From the NCBI RefSeq assembly GCF_963457605.1, contig NZ_OY735139.1:1302001-1366000 (forward strand): a DNA stretch of 64,000 nt, written 5' to 3'. Position 1 is the first letter of the stretch; each line of letters opens with the position of its first letter. A model generated the notes under the pieces. That model was given only the letters and a program-made list of their open reading frames with translations, was not told where the DNA came from and made no database searches. Source of the stretch: an uncultured Gellertiella sp. Its GTDB lineage: Bacteria > Pseudomonadota > Alphaproteobacteria > Rhizobiales > Rhizobiaceae. Made by a program: the position numbers and the translations under genes. Of this stretch, positions 54,073 to 62,955 are shown piece after piece.

Positions 54073-54984
54073 ATGCAATACGGTTTCATCGGCCTTGGCA
54101 ATCTGGGGCGCAATCTGGCGGGGAGCCTGATCCGCGAGGGGTTTGAGGTAACCATCACCGATCTCGACCGCAGGAATGCCGAGCCGCTGCTGGCCAAGGG
54201 GGCGCGCTGGGCGGCCTCGGCCAAAGAGGTGGCGGAGGCATCGGATGCGGTGATCACCTGCCTGCCCTCGCCGAAAGTCTCCGAACGGGTGCTGACAGCA
54301 CCTGACGGCATCATCGCCGGGCTGAAGAAGGGCGGCACCTGGATCGAGATGTCGACGCTCGACACCGACAATGTGCAGCGGCTGGCCAAAGTGGCGGCTG
54401 ATGCCGGGATAAGGATGATGGAAGCGCCGGTGACCGGCGGCGTGCATCTGGCGGCGTCGGGCGAAATCACCGTGATTGCCGGCGGCGACGCCGATCTGTT
54501 CGAGCTGCACCGCCCGGCCTTCCAGTCGATGGGCAAGCAGATCTTTCACGCGGGCGATCTCGGCAAGGCCGCCGTCATCAAGGTGATCACCAACATGCTC
54601 GCCTTCATCCATCTCTGCGCCACCGGCGAGGCGCTGATGCTGGCCAGGAAGGGCGGCATCGACCTGACGCAGGCCTTCAACATCATCAAGGCCTCCTCCG
54701 GCAACAGCTTTGTCCATGAGACCGAAGGCCAGGTGATCCTGAACGGCAGCTACAACATCAATTTCACCATGGATCTGGCGCTGAAGGATCTGGGCTTCGC
54801 CCTCGGCTTTGGCCGCGAATTCGGCGTGCCGCTGGATCTGGCGGGCCTGACCGAGCAGACCTTCGTGCGCGCCAAGGCGATGTACGGCGGTGACGCGTGG
54901 TCGAGCCAGGTGGTCAAGCTGCTCGAAGATGCGACCGGCACGGATCTGCGCGCGCCCGGCTTCCCGGCAGAACTCGAAGCATAA
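54073..54984 (+). CDS. 3-hydroxyisobutyrate dehydrogenase-like NAD(P)-dependent oxidoreductase
   Basis: The 303-residue protein begins YGFIGLGNLGRNLAGSLIRE, a Rossmann GxGxxG, and has the HIBADH signatures APVTGGVHLAASGEITVIAGG in part and KAAVIKVITNMLAFIH with the catalytic Lys. These enzymes oxidise beta-hydroxy acids. It lies 127 bases after the enolase-superfamily gene and 15 before the GMC gene, consistent with one operon. Confidence 0.92.
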   Translation: MQYGFIGLGNLGRNLAGSLIREGFEVTITDLDRRNAEPLLAKGARWAASAKEVAEASDAVITCLPSPKVSERVLTAPDGIIAGLKKGGTWIEMSTLDTDNVQRLAKVAADAGIRMMEAPVTGGVHLAASGEITVIAGGDADLFELHRPAFQSMGKQIFHAGDLGKAAVIKVITNMLAFIHLCATGEALMLARKGGIDLTQAFNIIKASSGNSFVHETEGQVILNGSYNINFTMDLALKDLGFALGFGREFGVPLDLAGLTEQTFVRAKAMYGGDAWSSQVVKLLEDATGTDLRAPGFPAELEA

Positions 54985-54999
54985 GTCAGGATTGCAGGC

Positions 55000-56646
55000 A
55001 TGGCCTCCAGCGACAGACCTCCGGCATCCCGTGGCCGTTTCGACTTCGTCATCGTTGGAGCGGGGTCGGCAGGCTCGGCGCTGGCCGAGCGCCTGTCCCG
55101 CGATCCCGCAAACCGCGTCGCGCTGATCGAGGCCGGCGGCAGCGACCGCCGGTTCTTCATCCAGATGCCGCTTGGCTATGGCAAGACCTTCTACGACAAG
55201 CGCTTGAACTGGGGCTACCAGGCCGATCCCGATCCGGGCCTTGACGGCCAGAGCGATTACTGGCCGCGCGGCAAGGTGATCGGCGGTTCGGGCTCGATCA
55301 ATGCGATGGTCTGGATCCGGGGAGCAGCTGCCGATTACGATGACTGGGCGGCGGAGGGAAATCCCGGCTGGAGCTATCGGGATGTCCTGCCGGTCTTCAA
55401 GGCTATCGAGGACAATCAGGCCGGAGCCGACAGATGGCGCGGCACCGGCGGGCCGATCCACATTACTGATCCCTCCTCCATGCTGCATCCGCTGGCCCGG
55501 CGCTTCATCGAGGCGGGCCAGCAGGCGGGCTTCCCCTTCAACCCCGACTTCAACGGCGAAAGCCAGGAAGGCATGGGGATCTACCAGATCAACACAAAGG
55601 GCGGCTGGCGGCATTCGAGCGCCCGCGCTTTGCTCTGGCCGGCGCTGAAGCGGCCCAATCTGAAACTGTTCCGCAACACGATGGCGACCCGGCTGGTGCT
55701 GGATGCCGGTCGGGTGACGGGTGTGGACGTGCTCGGCGGCGGTCAGCCCTTCCGCATCGAGGCGGCGGGCGAGGTGATCCTTTCCGCCGGGGCCGTCAAC
55801 ACGCCGCATCTCCTGCAGCTTTCCGGCATCGGCAGGCCGGAGGATCTGGCGCGCGCCGGTCTGCCCTTGCGGCACGAAAGCCCCGCCGTCGGTCATCATT
55901 TGCAGGACCATCTCGGCATCAACTATACCTACCGGGCAAAGGTCGAGACCATGAATGCGACGCTGCGCTCCTTCTGGGGCAAGATTGGCGTCGGGCTCGA
56001 TTTCCTGTTGCGCGGCAAGGGTCCGCTCAGCCTCAGCCTCAATCAGGGCGGCGGCTTCGTCCGCTCGCGGCCCGATCTCGCCCGGCCCAATATCCAGCTA
56101 TATCTGCAGGCGATCAGCACCGTGACCGGCCGCAAGGGCACGCGGCCGCTGTTGCGCCCCGATCCTTTCCCGGGCTTCAATATCGGCCTTTCGAGCTGCC
56201 GCCCGACCAGCCGGGGCACCATCCTTGCCCGCTCCGCCAATCCGTTCGACGCCCCCTCGATCCGGCCCAATGCCTTCGGCACCGAGGAGGACCGGACCGA
56301 CATGCTTGACGGCGTCAAGCTGCTCCGCCGCCTTGCCAGCCAGCCGGCCCTAGCCGACGTTATCGCCGAGGAACTGGCCCCCGGACCCCATGTTCAGGGC
56401 GATGCCGAGCTGATGGCCGATTATTCCCGGCGCTCCGGCACGGTCTACCACCCCTGCGGCACGGCAAGGATGGGCGCGGAGATCGCGACCTCGGTGGTCG
56501 ACTGCCGGCTGCGGGTGCACGGGCTCTCCGGCCTGCGGGTCGCCGACGCCTCGATCTTCCCCTCGGTCATTTCAGGCAATACCAATGCGGCGGCGATCAT
56601 GGTCGGTGTCCGGGCGGGTGACATGATCCTTGAGGACAACAGGTGA
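55000..56646 (+). CDS. GMC-family FAD-dependent oxidoreductase (choline/alcohol dehydrogenase-like)
   Basis: The 548-residue protein has the FAD motif DFVIVGAGSAGSALAERLSR, the GMC signature region WPRGKVIGGSGSINAMVWIR, LSAGAVNTPHLLQLSGIG, and the catalytic His-Asn pair in the C-terminal GTVYHPCGTARMG and SVISGNTNAAAIM. Members oxidise primary alcohols, including choline to betaine aldehyde. Choline would fit the betaine theme, but the protein is not clearly BetA. It ends the three-gene cluster, followed by LysR. Confidence 0.92.
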   Translation: MASSDRPPASRGRFDFVIVGAGSAGSALAERLSRDPANRVALIEAGGSDRRFFIQMPLGYGKTFYDKRLNWGYQADPDPGLDGQSDYWPRGKVIGGSGSINAMVWIRGAAADYDDWAAEGNPGWSYRDVLPVFKAIEDNQAGADRWRGTGGPIHITDPSSMLHPLARRFIEAGQQAGFPFNPDFNGESQEGMGIYQINTKGGWRHSSARALLWPALKRPNLKLFRNTMATRLVLDAGRVTGVDVLGGGQPFRIEAAGEVILSAGAVNTPHLLQLSGIGRPEDLARAGLPLRHESPAVGHHLQDHLGINYTYRAKVETMNATLRSFWGKIGVGLDFLLRGKGPLSLSLNQGGGFVRSRPDLARPNIQLYLQAISTVTGRKGTRPLLRPDPFPGFNIGLSSCRPTSRGTILARSANPFDAPSIRPNAFGTEEDRTDMLDGVKLLRRLASQPALADVIAEELAPGPHVQGDAELMADYSRRSGTVYHPCGTARMGAEIATSVVDCRLRVHGLSGLRVADASIFPSVISGNTNAAAIMVGVRAGDMILEDNR

Positions 56647-56717
56647 AGGGTGGCTTGCTTTCCTTGCTTCCGCATTTGTGCTTAGATTTGCGCAACAACC
56701 ATGCGATATCGTGAGAC

Positions 56718-57671
56718 ATGTCCGATTCCCTTCCCCCGTCAGGCTATCACCTGCCGCCCCTGCCGTGGCTGCGTGCCTTTGAGGCTGCCGCACGGCATTC
56801 GAGCTTCACTGCGGCTGCCGAAGAGCTGAACCTTACCCAGGCCGCCGTCAGCCATCAGGTGCGCTCGCTGGAAAAGCATCTCGGTGTCACCCTGTTCGAG
56901 CGCCTGCCGCGCAGCCTCCGGCTCACCGAAATGGGCGCTGCCTATCTGCCGCCGCTGCGCCGTTCGTTCGGCGAGCTTGCGGCAGCGACCTCGGGCCTGT
57001 TCGGCTCGTCGAGCAAGCGCACGCTCACCATCCGTGCTCCCGTCTCCTTCCTCGGCCTCTGGCTGTCGCGGCGGATGCCGAGCTTTGTCGCCGCCTATCC
57101 CGACATGGCGATCCGGCTTGTCTCCGTCGTCTGGTCGCATACAGAACCGGACGAGGCGACCGATATCGACATCCGCTTCGGCGACGGGATCTGGCCGGGC
57201 TATACCGCCTATATGCTGCTGCAATCCTCGGCGATTGCCGTCTGCCATCCGGCCCTCCTCGAACAGATGTCGACAAAGGCCGGCATCGAGCAGGTGATTG
57301 CCAAAATGCCGCTGGTGCATGTCACCGGCTATGAAAACCTCTGGCACCGGTTCCTGAAGCCGATGGGCATCAACCCGCCGAACAACGAGGGGCTGAACAC
57401 CGATACCTCGATTGCCGCACTGGAATATGCCGCAGCCGGGGTGGGCCCTGCCGCCGTGCTCTCCTGCCTTGCCGAAAACGCGCTGGCGAGCGGCAAGCTG
57501 GTGCGCTGCCTGCCGGGTACGGCAAGCATCGACCAGGGCCATTATCTCCTGACCTCGGAAGGTCGCCGCCGCCCCAATCCCGACGCGGTCAAGTTCCGGC
57601 AATGGCTGCTCGACGAGGCGGCGAAAAATCCGACCAGCATCCCGATCAGCCCCGAACCCGTGCTTGTGTGA
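56718..57671 (+). CDS. LysR-family regulator, GcvA-like
   Basis: The 317-residue protein starts with an LPPLPWLRAFEAAARHSSFT segment and HTH (AAAEELNLTQAAVSHQVRSL), the form used by GcvA-type LysR regulators. The effector domain has VWSHTEPDEATDIDIRFGDG. It follows the GMC gene by 71 bases on the same strand and may regulate the 52.7-56.6 kb cluster. Confidence 0.92.
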   Translation: MSDSLPPSGYHLPPLPWLRAFEAAARHSSFTAAAEELNLTQAAVSHQVRSLEKHLGVTLFERLPRSLRLTEMGAAYLPPLRRSFGELAAATSGLFGSSSKRTLTIRAPVSFLGLWLSRRMPSFVAAYPDMAIRLVSVVWSHTEPDEATDIDIRFGDGIWPGYTAYMLLQSSAIAVCHPALLEQMSTKAGIEQVIAKMPLVHVTGYENLWHRFLKPMGINPPNNEGLNTDTSIAALEYAAAGVGPAAVLSCLAENALASGKLVRCLPGTASIDQGHYLLTSEGRRRPNPDAVKFRQWLLDEAAKNPTSIPISPEPVLV

Positions 57672-57698
57672 TGCGGCCCGCAATGGTTTAACCGGACC

Positions 57699-58607
57699 AT
57701 GGCCTTCACGCTCCGTCAGCTTCAGTATTTCGTCGCCGTTGCCGAACTGGGTTCGGTGACACGGGCTGCCCACAGCCTGTCGATATCGCAATCCTCCGTC
57801 ACCGAGGCGATCCGCGAGCTGGAAAACGACCTCGGCGTCGAACTGTTCGACCGGCATTCGCGCGGCCTGTCGATCACCCACAATGGCCACCAGTTCCTGC
57901 GCCATGCGACAAAAATCCTGTCGACGGTCTCCGATGCCCGCAACAGCTTTTCGACCGAACACAGTCCGGCAACCGGCACGCTGAATATCGGCGTCACCTC
58001 GCTGGTTGCGGGCTATGTGCTGTCCGACCTGCTTGCCCGCTACCGCCGCGCCTGCCCGGAGGTGACCGTCACCGCCATGGAGGACAATGGCAGCTATCTC
58101 GAACATCTGCTGATCGGCGGTGAACTCGATGTGGCGGTGATGGTGATCTCCAACCTGCGCGACCGGATGGCCTTGCAGGCAGAAATCCTCGAGACCTCGC
58201 CCTATCGCCTGTGGCTGCCGATCGGCCATCCGCTGATGAGTGCGGATATCATCGGCATCGCCGATATCGCCCGCGAGCCGCTGATCATGCTGACCATCGA
58301 CGAAATAGAGGAGAATACCGGCAAGCTCCTGTCGGCGCTGGGTGCCCGTCCGCATGTCGCCTTCCGCACCCGCTCGGTGGAGGCGGTGCGCAGCCTGGTG
58401 GCAACGGGCGCGGGCATCGCGCTTTTGCCCGATCTCGTCTACCGCCCCTGGTCGCTGGAAGGCGACCGCATCGAAAGCCGCGATGTCTCGGGCTCGCTGC
58501 CGGTGGTGCAGGTCGGCATTGTCTGGCGCAAGGGCTCCAGCCTCCCCCAGTCCGCCCGCGACTTCGTCGGCATTGCCGAAACCCTGCGCAGCGGACGCCA
58601 GCGTTAA
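57699..58607 (+). CDS. LysR-family transcriptional regulator
   Basis: The 302-residue protein begins MAFTLRQLQYFVAVAELGSV with the LysR HTH (AAHSLSISQSSVTEAIRELE) and an effector domain (GTLNIGVTSLVAGYVLSDLL, GAGIALLPDLVYRPW). It lies 27 bases after the other LysR gene and 240 bases before the ydcS-like gene on the same strand. It may control the polyamine transport operon, in which a LysR regulator would replace the MocR-type YdcR of enterics. Confidence 0.92.
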   Translation: MAFTLRQLQYFVAVAELGSVTRAAHSLSISQSSVTEAIRELENDLGVELFDRHSRGLSITHNGHQFLRHATKILSTVSDARNSFSTEHSPATGTLNIGVTSLVAGYVLSDLLARYRRACPEVTVTAMEDNGSYLEHLLIGGELDVAVMVISNLRDRMALQAEILETSPYRLWLPIGHPLMSADIIGIADIAREPLIMLTIDEIEENTGKLLSALGARPHVAFRTRSVEAVRSLVATGAGIALLPDLVYRPWSLEGDRIESRDVSGSLPVVQVGIVWRKGSSLPQSARDFVGIAETLRSGRQR

Positions 58608-58733
58608 CCTTCGTCGCCGGGATCGCGAACATTTTACCTGAGCCGCCTGAAATGCCTATTTCATAAAATTACTTATTATAATCAATATCGTGATCCGGGC
58701 TTTGCCTGCCTGGCATGCCGCAAAAAATCTCGG

Positions 58734-58750
58734 TATCGGTTTTGCCGATA
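58734..58750. promoter_or_regulatory. Inverted repeat upstream of the ydcS-like gene
   Basis: TATCGG and CCGATA are perfect arms separated by TTTTG, 97 bases before the ydcS-like start. A candidate operator for the operon. Confidence 0.4.
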
Positions 58751-58847
58751 GTGCCATTCTCTTAAATCAATTTGCGAAGCCAGCAATTTCGCGCCACTCT
58801 CACGCCAAGGGTATGCCAAGAACATCAACAGCCCGCGGGAGAACAGC

Positions 58848-60008
58848 ATGAAGATATTTCTGAAGGCCTGTACCGGCCTTGTCGCCATCATGAGCTTTGC
58901 CACACAGGTGACCGCAGCCGAAGCGCTGAAGGAACTTGGCCAGGGCGAAGGTGCGCTGTCCATCGTTGCCTGGGCCGGCTATATCGAGCGCGGCGAAAGC
59001 GACAAGAATTACGACTGGGTCACCGATTTCGAAAAGGAAACCGGCTGCAAGGTCACCGTCAAGACCGCCGCCACCTCCGACGAAATGGTAGCCCTGATGA
59101 ACGAGGGCGGCTTCGATCTGGTGACCGCTTCGGGCGATGCCTCGCTGCGGCTCGTGGCCGGCAAGCGCGTCCAGCCAATCAACGTTGATCTGATCCCGAG
59201 CTGGAAGACGCTCGATCCCCGCCTGCAGAACGCCCCCTGGCACACGGTCAAGGACGTGCATTACGGCGTGCCCTATGTCTGGGGGCCGAATGTGCTGATG
59301 TACAATACCGACACCTTCAAGGACGGCGCGCCGAAAAGCTGGAACGTGGTGTTCGAAGACATGAACCTGCCCGACGGCAAGTCGAACAAGGGCCGCGTCC
59401 AGGCCTATGACGGCCCGATCTACATTGCCGATGCCGCCCTCTACCTGATGGCCCACAAACCGGAACTCGGCATCAAGGACCCCTACGAGCTGAACGAGGA
59501 CCAGTACAAGGCGGCCCTCGATCTCTTGCGCGGCCAGCGCAAACTCGTCAGCCGCTACTGGCACGACGCCACCATCCAGGTGGATGACTTCAAGAATGAA
59601 GGCGTGGTTGCCTCGGGTTCGTGGCCGTTCCAGGTGAACCTCCTCGCTTCCGACAAGCAGAAGGTCGCCTCGACCTTCCCGGACGAAGGCGTCACCGGCT
59701 GGGCCGACACGACCATGCTGCATGTCGACAGCGAGCATCCGAACTGTGCCTATATGTGGATGGAACATTCCCTGCATCCGAAGGTCCAGGCCGATGTTTC
59801 CGCCTGGTTCGGCGCAGTGCCGTCCGTTCCAGCCGCCTGCAAGGGCAATGCGCTTCTGGGTGACACCGGCTGCGACACCAACGGCTACGGGCATTTCGAC
59901 AAGATCAAGTTCTGGCGCACGCCGAAATCGCAATGCGCGACGCAGAGCGAATGCGTGCCCTATCACCGCTGGGTCTCCGACTATATCGGCGTGATCGGCG
60001 GGCGGTAA
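58848..60008 (+). CDS. ydcS: ABC transporter polyamine-binding protein, YdcS-like
   Basis: The 386-residue protein has a signal peptide (MKIFLKACTGLVAIMSFATQ, cleavage near VTA-AEA) and then WAGYIERGESDKNYDWVTDF, KTAATSDEMVALMNEGGFDL and NLPDGKSNKGRVQAYDGPIY, which match YdcS, the putative putrescine/spermidine-binding protein of the YdcSTUV system. Some YdcS proteins also make polyhydroxybutyrate. The gene heads an operon with ATPase, two permeases and an aldehyde dehydrogenase. Confidence 0.92.
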   Translation: MKIFLKACTGLVAIMSFATQVTAAEALKELGQGEGALSIVAWAGYIERGESDKNYDWVTDFEKETGCKVTVKTAATSDEMVALMNEGGFDLVTASGDASLRLVAGKRVQPINVDLIPSWKTLDPRLQNAPWHTVKDVHYGVPYVWGPNVLMYNTDTFKDGAPKSWNVVFEDMNLPDGKSNKGRVQAYDGPIYIADAALYLMAHKPELGIKDPYELNEDQYKAALDLLRGQRKLVSRYWHDATIQVDDFKNEGVVASGSWPFQVNLLASDKQKVASTFPDEGVTGWADTTMLHVDSEHPNCAYMWMEHSLHPKVQADVSAWFGAVPSVPAACKGNALLGDTGCDTNGYGHFDKIKFWRTPKSQCATQSECVPYHRWVSDYIGVIGGR

Positions 60009-60177
60009 GCCTCGTCGACAGCGGTCGCAGGACAATCGGACGGAGAGCGGGAAATGCATCGGACATGATGCGACCCGTTCTTCTGCCGATGGCGTGACTG
60101 CGCCATCTGTCGGCAACCCTCCGCTCAATTCCCCGTCCAGCCTGCCCGCTGCAACACCTGCCGCAACCGGAGTTCTC

Positions 60178-61167
60178 ATGACAGCCGCTGTCGAATTCAT
60201 CCAAGCTTCCCGCCACTTCGGCTCCGTCAGGGCGGTCGATGCGGTCAATCTGACGGTTGAGCCCGGCGAGTTCTTCGCCATGCTTGGGCCTTCCGGGTCG
60301 GGCAAGACGACCTGCCTGCGGCTGATTGCCGGCTTCGAGCAGCCGACATCAGGCGAGCTGAAAATCTTCGGCGAAGCGGCGGGCAGCGTTCCGCCCTACC
60401 GGCGCAATGTCAACACCGTATTCCAGGACTACGCGCTCTTCCCGCACATGAATATCCGCGACAATGTCGCCTACGGGCTGATGGTCAAGGGTGTCGACAA
60501 GGCGAAGCGCCACCGCGAGGCGGAAGAGGCGCTGGAGCTGGTGAAGCTGCCCGGCTACGGTACACGGCGACCCGGCCAGCTGTCCGGCGGCCAGCGCCAG
60601 CGCGTGGCGCTCGCCCGGGCACTGGTCAACAAGCCGCGCGTGCTGCTGCTTGACGAACCCCTGGGTGCGCTCGACCTCAAGCTGCGCGAACAGATGCAGG
60701 AAGAGCTGAAGACCCTGCAACGGGCGCTGGGCATCACCTTCATCTTCGTCACCCATGACCAGGGCGAGGCGCTGTCGATGGCCGACCGGGTGGCGGTGTT
60801 CAACAACGGCACCATCGTGCAGGCGGGCACGCCCGAAGATATCTACAAACGCCCTCAATCCCGCTTCGTTGCCGATTTCGTCGGCTCCTCGAATGTGATT
60901 TCGCCAGAGGCGATGGCAACCTTCGGCGGCGAGCGCCGCTGGGCAAGCCTTCGCCCCGAGGCAATCCGGGTGACAGATCAGGGCGGCGTTCTGGCAACCG
61001 TGACCCTCTCGAACTTCCTCGGCTCGACCACCCGCCTCAGCGTCGACGCAGGCGGAACAAAGCTGCATGTCATGCTGCCTGCCGGAGAACGGGTGCCCGC
61101 CACCGGCGAGGCAATCCGCATGCTCTGGAACCGGGACGACGTGCATTACATGGATGACGCGGCATGA
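60178..61167 (+). CDS. ydcT: ABC transporter ATP-binding protein, YdcT-like
   Basis: The 329-residue protein has Walker A GPSGSGKTT, signature LSGGQRQRVALARAL, Walker B RVLLLDEPLGALD and a His-switch in FVTHDQGEALSMADR. A C-terminal TOBE domain (about 270-329) is present, as in PotA/YdcT. The ATG at 60178 is preceded by GGAG; the longer frame upstream was rejected. The stop overlaps the permease start by 4 bases. It powers polyamine uptake. Confidence 0.94.
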   Translation: MTAAVEFIQASRHFGSVRAVDAVNLTVEPGEFFAMLGPSGSGKTTCLRLIAGFEQPTSGELKIFGEAAGSVPPYRRNVNTVFQDYALFPHMNIRDNVAYGLMVKGVDKAKRHREAEEALELVKLPGYGTRRPGQLSGGQRQRVALARALVNKPRVLLLDEPLGALDLKLREQMQEELKTLQRALGITFIFVTHDQGEALSMADRVAVFNNGTIVQAGTPEDIYKRPQSRFVADFVGSSNVISPEAMATFGGERRWASLRPEAIRVTDQGGVLATVTLSNFLGSTTRLSVDAGGTKLHVMLPAGERVPATGEAIRMLWNRDDVHYMDDAA

Positions 61168-62123
61168 GCGCGGTGTCCTCCTCCTCCCCTCCTCCCGTTC
61201 TACCCGCCCGGCGCGGGCCGCTCGCCAGCCTTTCCGACACGTTCTGGCGACATCCGAAACTGCTGCTCGGCCTGATGCTGGCACCGCCGCTGCTCTGGCT
61301 CGGGGTGATCTATATCGGCTCCCTGCTCGCCCTGCTGCTGCAGAGCTTTTTCTCCATCGATGAGTTCTCCGGCCTGATCGTCTATGAACTCACCCTGTCG
61401 ACCTATAGCCAGCTGCTGCTTGCAGCGAATTTCGACATCATCCTGCGCACCGTGGTGATGGCGGCGCTGGTGACCGTCGCCTCCGTGCTGATCGCCTTTC
61501 CGATGGCCTATTATGCGGCGCGATACGCGAAAGGAAAATGGAAGGCGCTGTTCTATCTCGGCGTGATGCTGCCGCTCTGGTCGAGCTATCTGGTCAAGAT
61601 CTATGCGTGGAAGCTGATCCTTGCCAAGGAAGGCATTCTCACCTGGCTGTTTTCCATCCTGCATCTCTCCGCCGTGCTCGATGCCGTGCTGGCGCTGCCT
61701 GTGGTCGGCGGCAACTCCCTGTCGGTGAGCTATCTCGGCACCTTCATCGTCTTCGTCTATATCTGGCTGCCCTATATGGTGCTGCCGACCCAGGCCGCGC
61801 TTGAACGGGTGCCGGGCAACCTGATCGAGGCGGCCAGCGATCTCGGCGCGACCCCGCAGCAGACCTTCCGCACCGTGCTGTTGCCGCTGGCGCTGCCGGG
61901 CATCATCGCCGGTTCGATCTTCACCTTTTCGCTGACGCTCGGCGATTACATCATTCCGCAGATCATCGGCTCCGGACGGCTGTTCATCGGCCAGGCGGTC
62001 TATACCCAGCAGGGCACGGCGGGCAATGTGCCGCTTGCCGCCGCCTTCTCGGTGGTGCCGATCCTGATCATGGGCGTCTATCTCTGGGCCGCGAAGAAGA
62101 AGGGGGCCTTCGATGCGCTCTGA
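61164..62123 (+). CDS. ydcU: ABC transporter permease, YdcU-like
   Basis: The 319-residue protein has six membrane segments and a permease EAA loop ([22 protein letters not shown], in part). It is the first permease of the operon. Its start overlaps the ATPase gene, and its last 11 bases overlap the next permease gene. It resembles PotB/YdcU. Confidence 0.93.
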   Translation: MSAVSSSSPPPVLPARRGPLASLSDTFWRHPKLLLGLMLAPPLLWLGVIYIGSLLALLLQSFFSIDEFSGLIVYELTLSTYSQLLLAANFDIILRTVVMAALVTVASVLIAFPMAYYAARYAKGKWKALFYLGVMLPLWSSYLVKIYAWKLILAKEGILTWLFSILHLSAVLDAVLALPVVGGNSLSVSYLGTFIVFVYIWLPYMVLPTQAALERVPGNLIEAASDLGATPQQTFRTVLLPLALPGIIAGSIFTFSLTLGDYIIPQIIGSGRLFIGQAVYTQQGTAGNVPLAAAFSVVPILIMGVYLWAAKKKGAFDAL

Positions 62124-62925
62124 CACGCAATCCGCACCGGCGCCGCTGAAGGCTGCCGCCATTGCCGGGCTCCTGTTCCTGCATCTGCCGATCTTCCTGA
62201 TTTTTGCCTATGCCTTCACCACCGAGGAGAAGAGCTACCAATGGCCGCCGCCGGGCCTGACGATGAAATGGTTTGCCATCGCCTGGGACCGGCCCGACGT
62301 CTGGCAGGCGCTGAGCCTCTCCGTCCGGGTCGGCACGGTGGCAACGGCCATCGCGCTTGTTCTCGGCACGCTCTGCGCGGCAGCGGTCTCGCGCTCGAAA
62401 TTCTTCGGCAGCGAGGCGATCTCGCTCTTGGTGATCCTGCCGATTGCACTGCCCGGCATCATCACCGGCATCGCGCTGCGCTCCGCCTTTTCGATGCTCG
62501 ACATCCCGTTCTCGATCTGGACGATCATTCTCGGCCACGCCACCTTCTGCGTCGTGGTGGTCTATAACAATGCGGTTGCCCGCTTCCGGCGGATGTCGGG
62601 ATCGCTGATCGAGGCCTCGATGGATCTCGGTGCCGACGGCTTCCAGACCTTTCGCCACGTGGTGCTGCCGAATATCGGCACCGCGCTGCTGGCAGGCGGG
62701 ATGCTGGCCTTTGCGCTTTCCTTCGACGAGGTCATCGTCACCACCTTTACCGGCGGGCAGCAATCCACCCTGCCGATCTGGATGCTCGAGGAACTGATCC
62801 GCCCGCACCAGCGGCCCGTCACCAATGTGGTGGCAATGATCGTGGTGCTGGTGACCTTCCTGCCGATCCTTGCCGCCTATTACCTGACCCGCGATGGTGA
62901 CCAGATCGCCGGCGGGGGGAAATGA
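62113..62925 (+). CDS. ydcV: ABC transporter permease, YdcV-like
   Basis: The 270-residue protein has about six membrane segments with the EAA loop [20 protein letters not shown]. It is the PotC/YdcV-type second permease, overlapping ydcU by 11 bases. The aldehyde dehydrogenase gene follows 30 bases later. Confidence 0.93.
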   Translation: MRSDTQSAPAPLKAAAIAGLLFLHLPIFLIFAYAFTTEEKSYQWPPPGLTMKWFAIAWDRPDVWQALSLSVRVGTVATAIALVLGTLCAAAVSRSKFFGSEAISLLVILPIALPGIITGIALRSAFSMLDIPFSIWTIILGHATFCVVVVYNNAVARFRRMSGSLIEASMDLGADGFQTFRHVVLPNIGTALLAGGMLAFALSFDEVIVTTFTGGQQSTLPIWMLEELIRPHQRPVTNVVAMIVVLVTFLPILAAYYLTRDGDQIAGGGK

Positions 62926-62955
62926 CACCACGTTCCTGATGATGAGGAGAAGACC

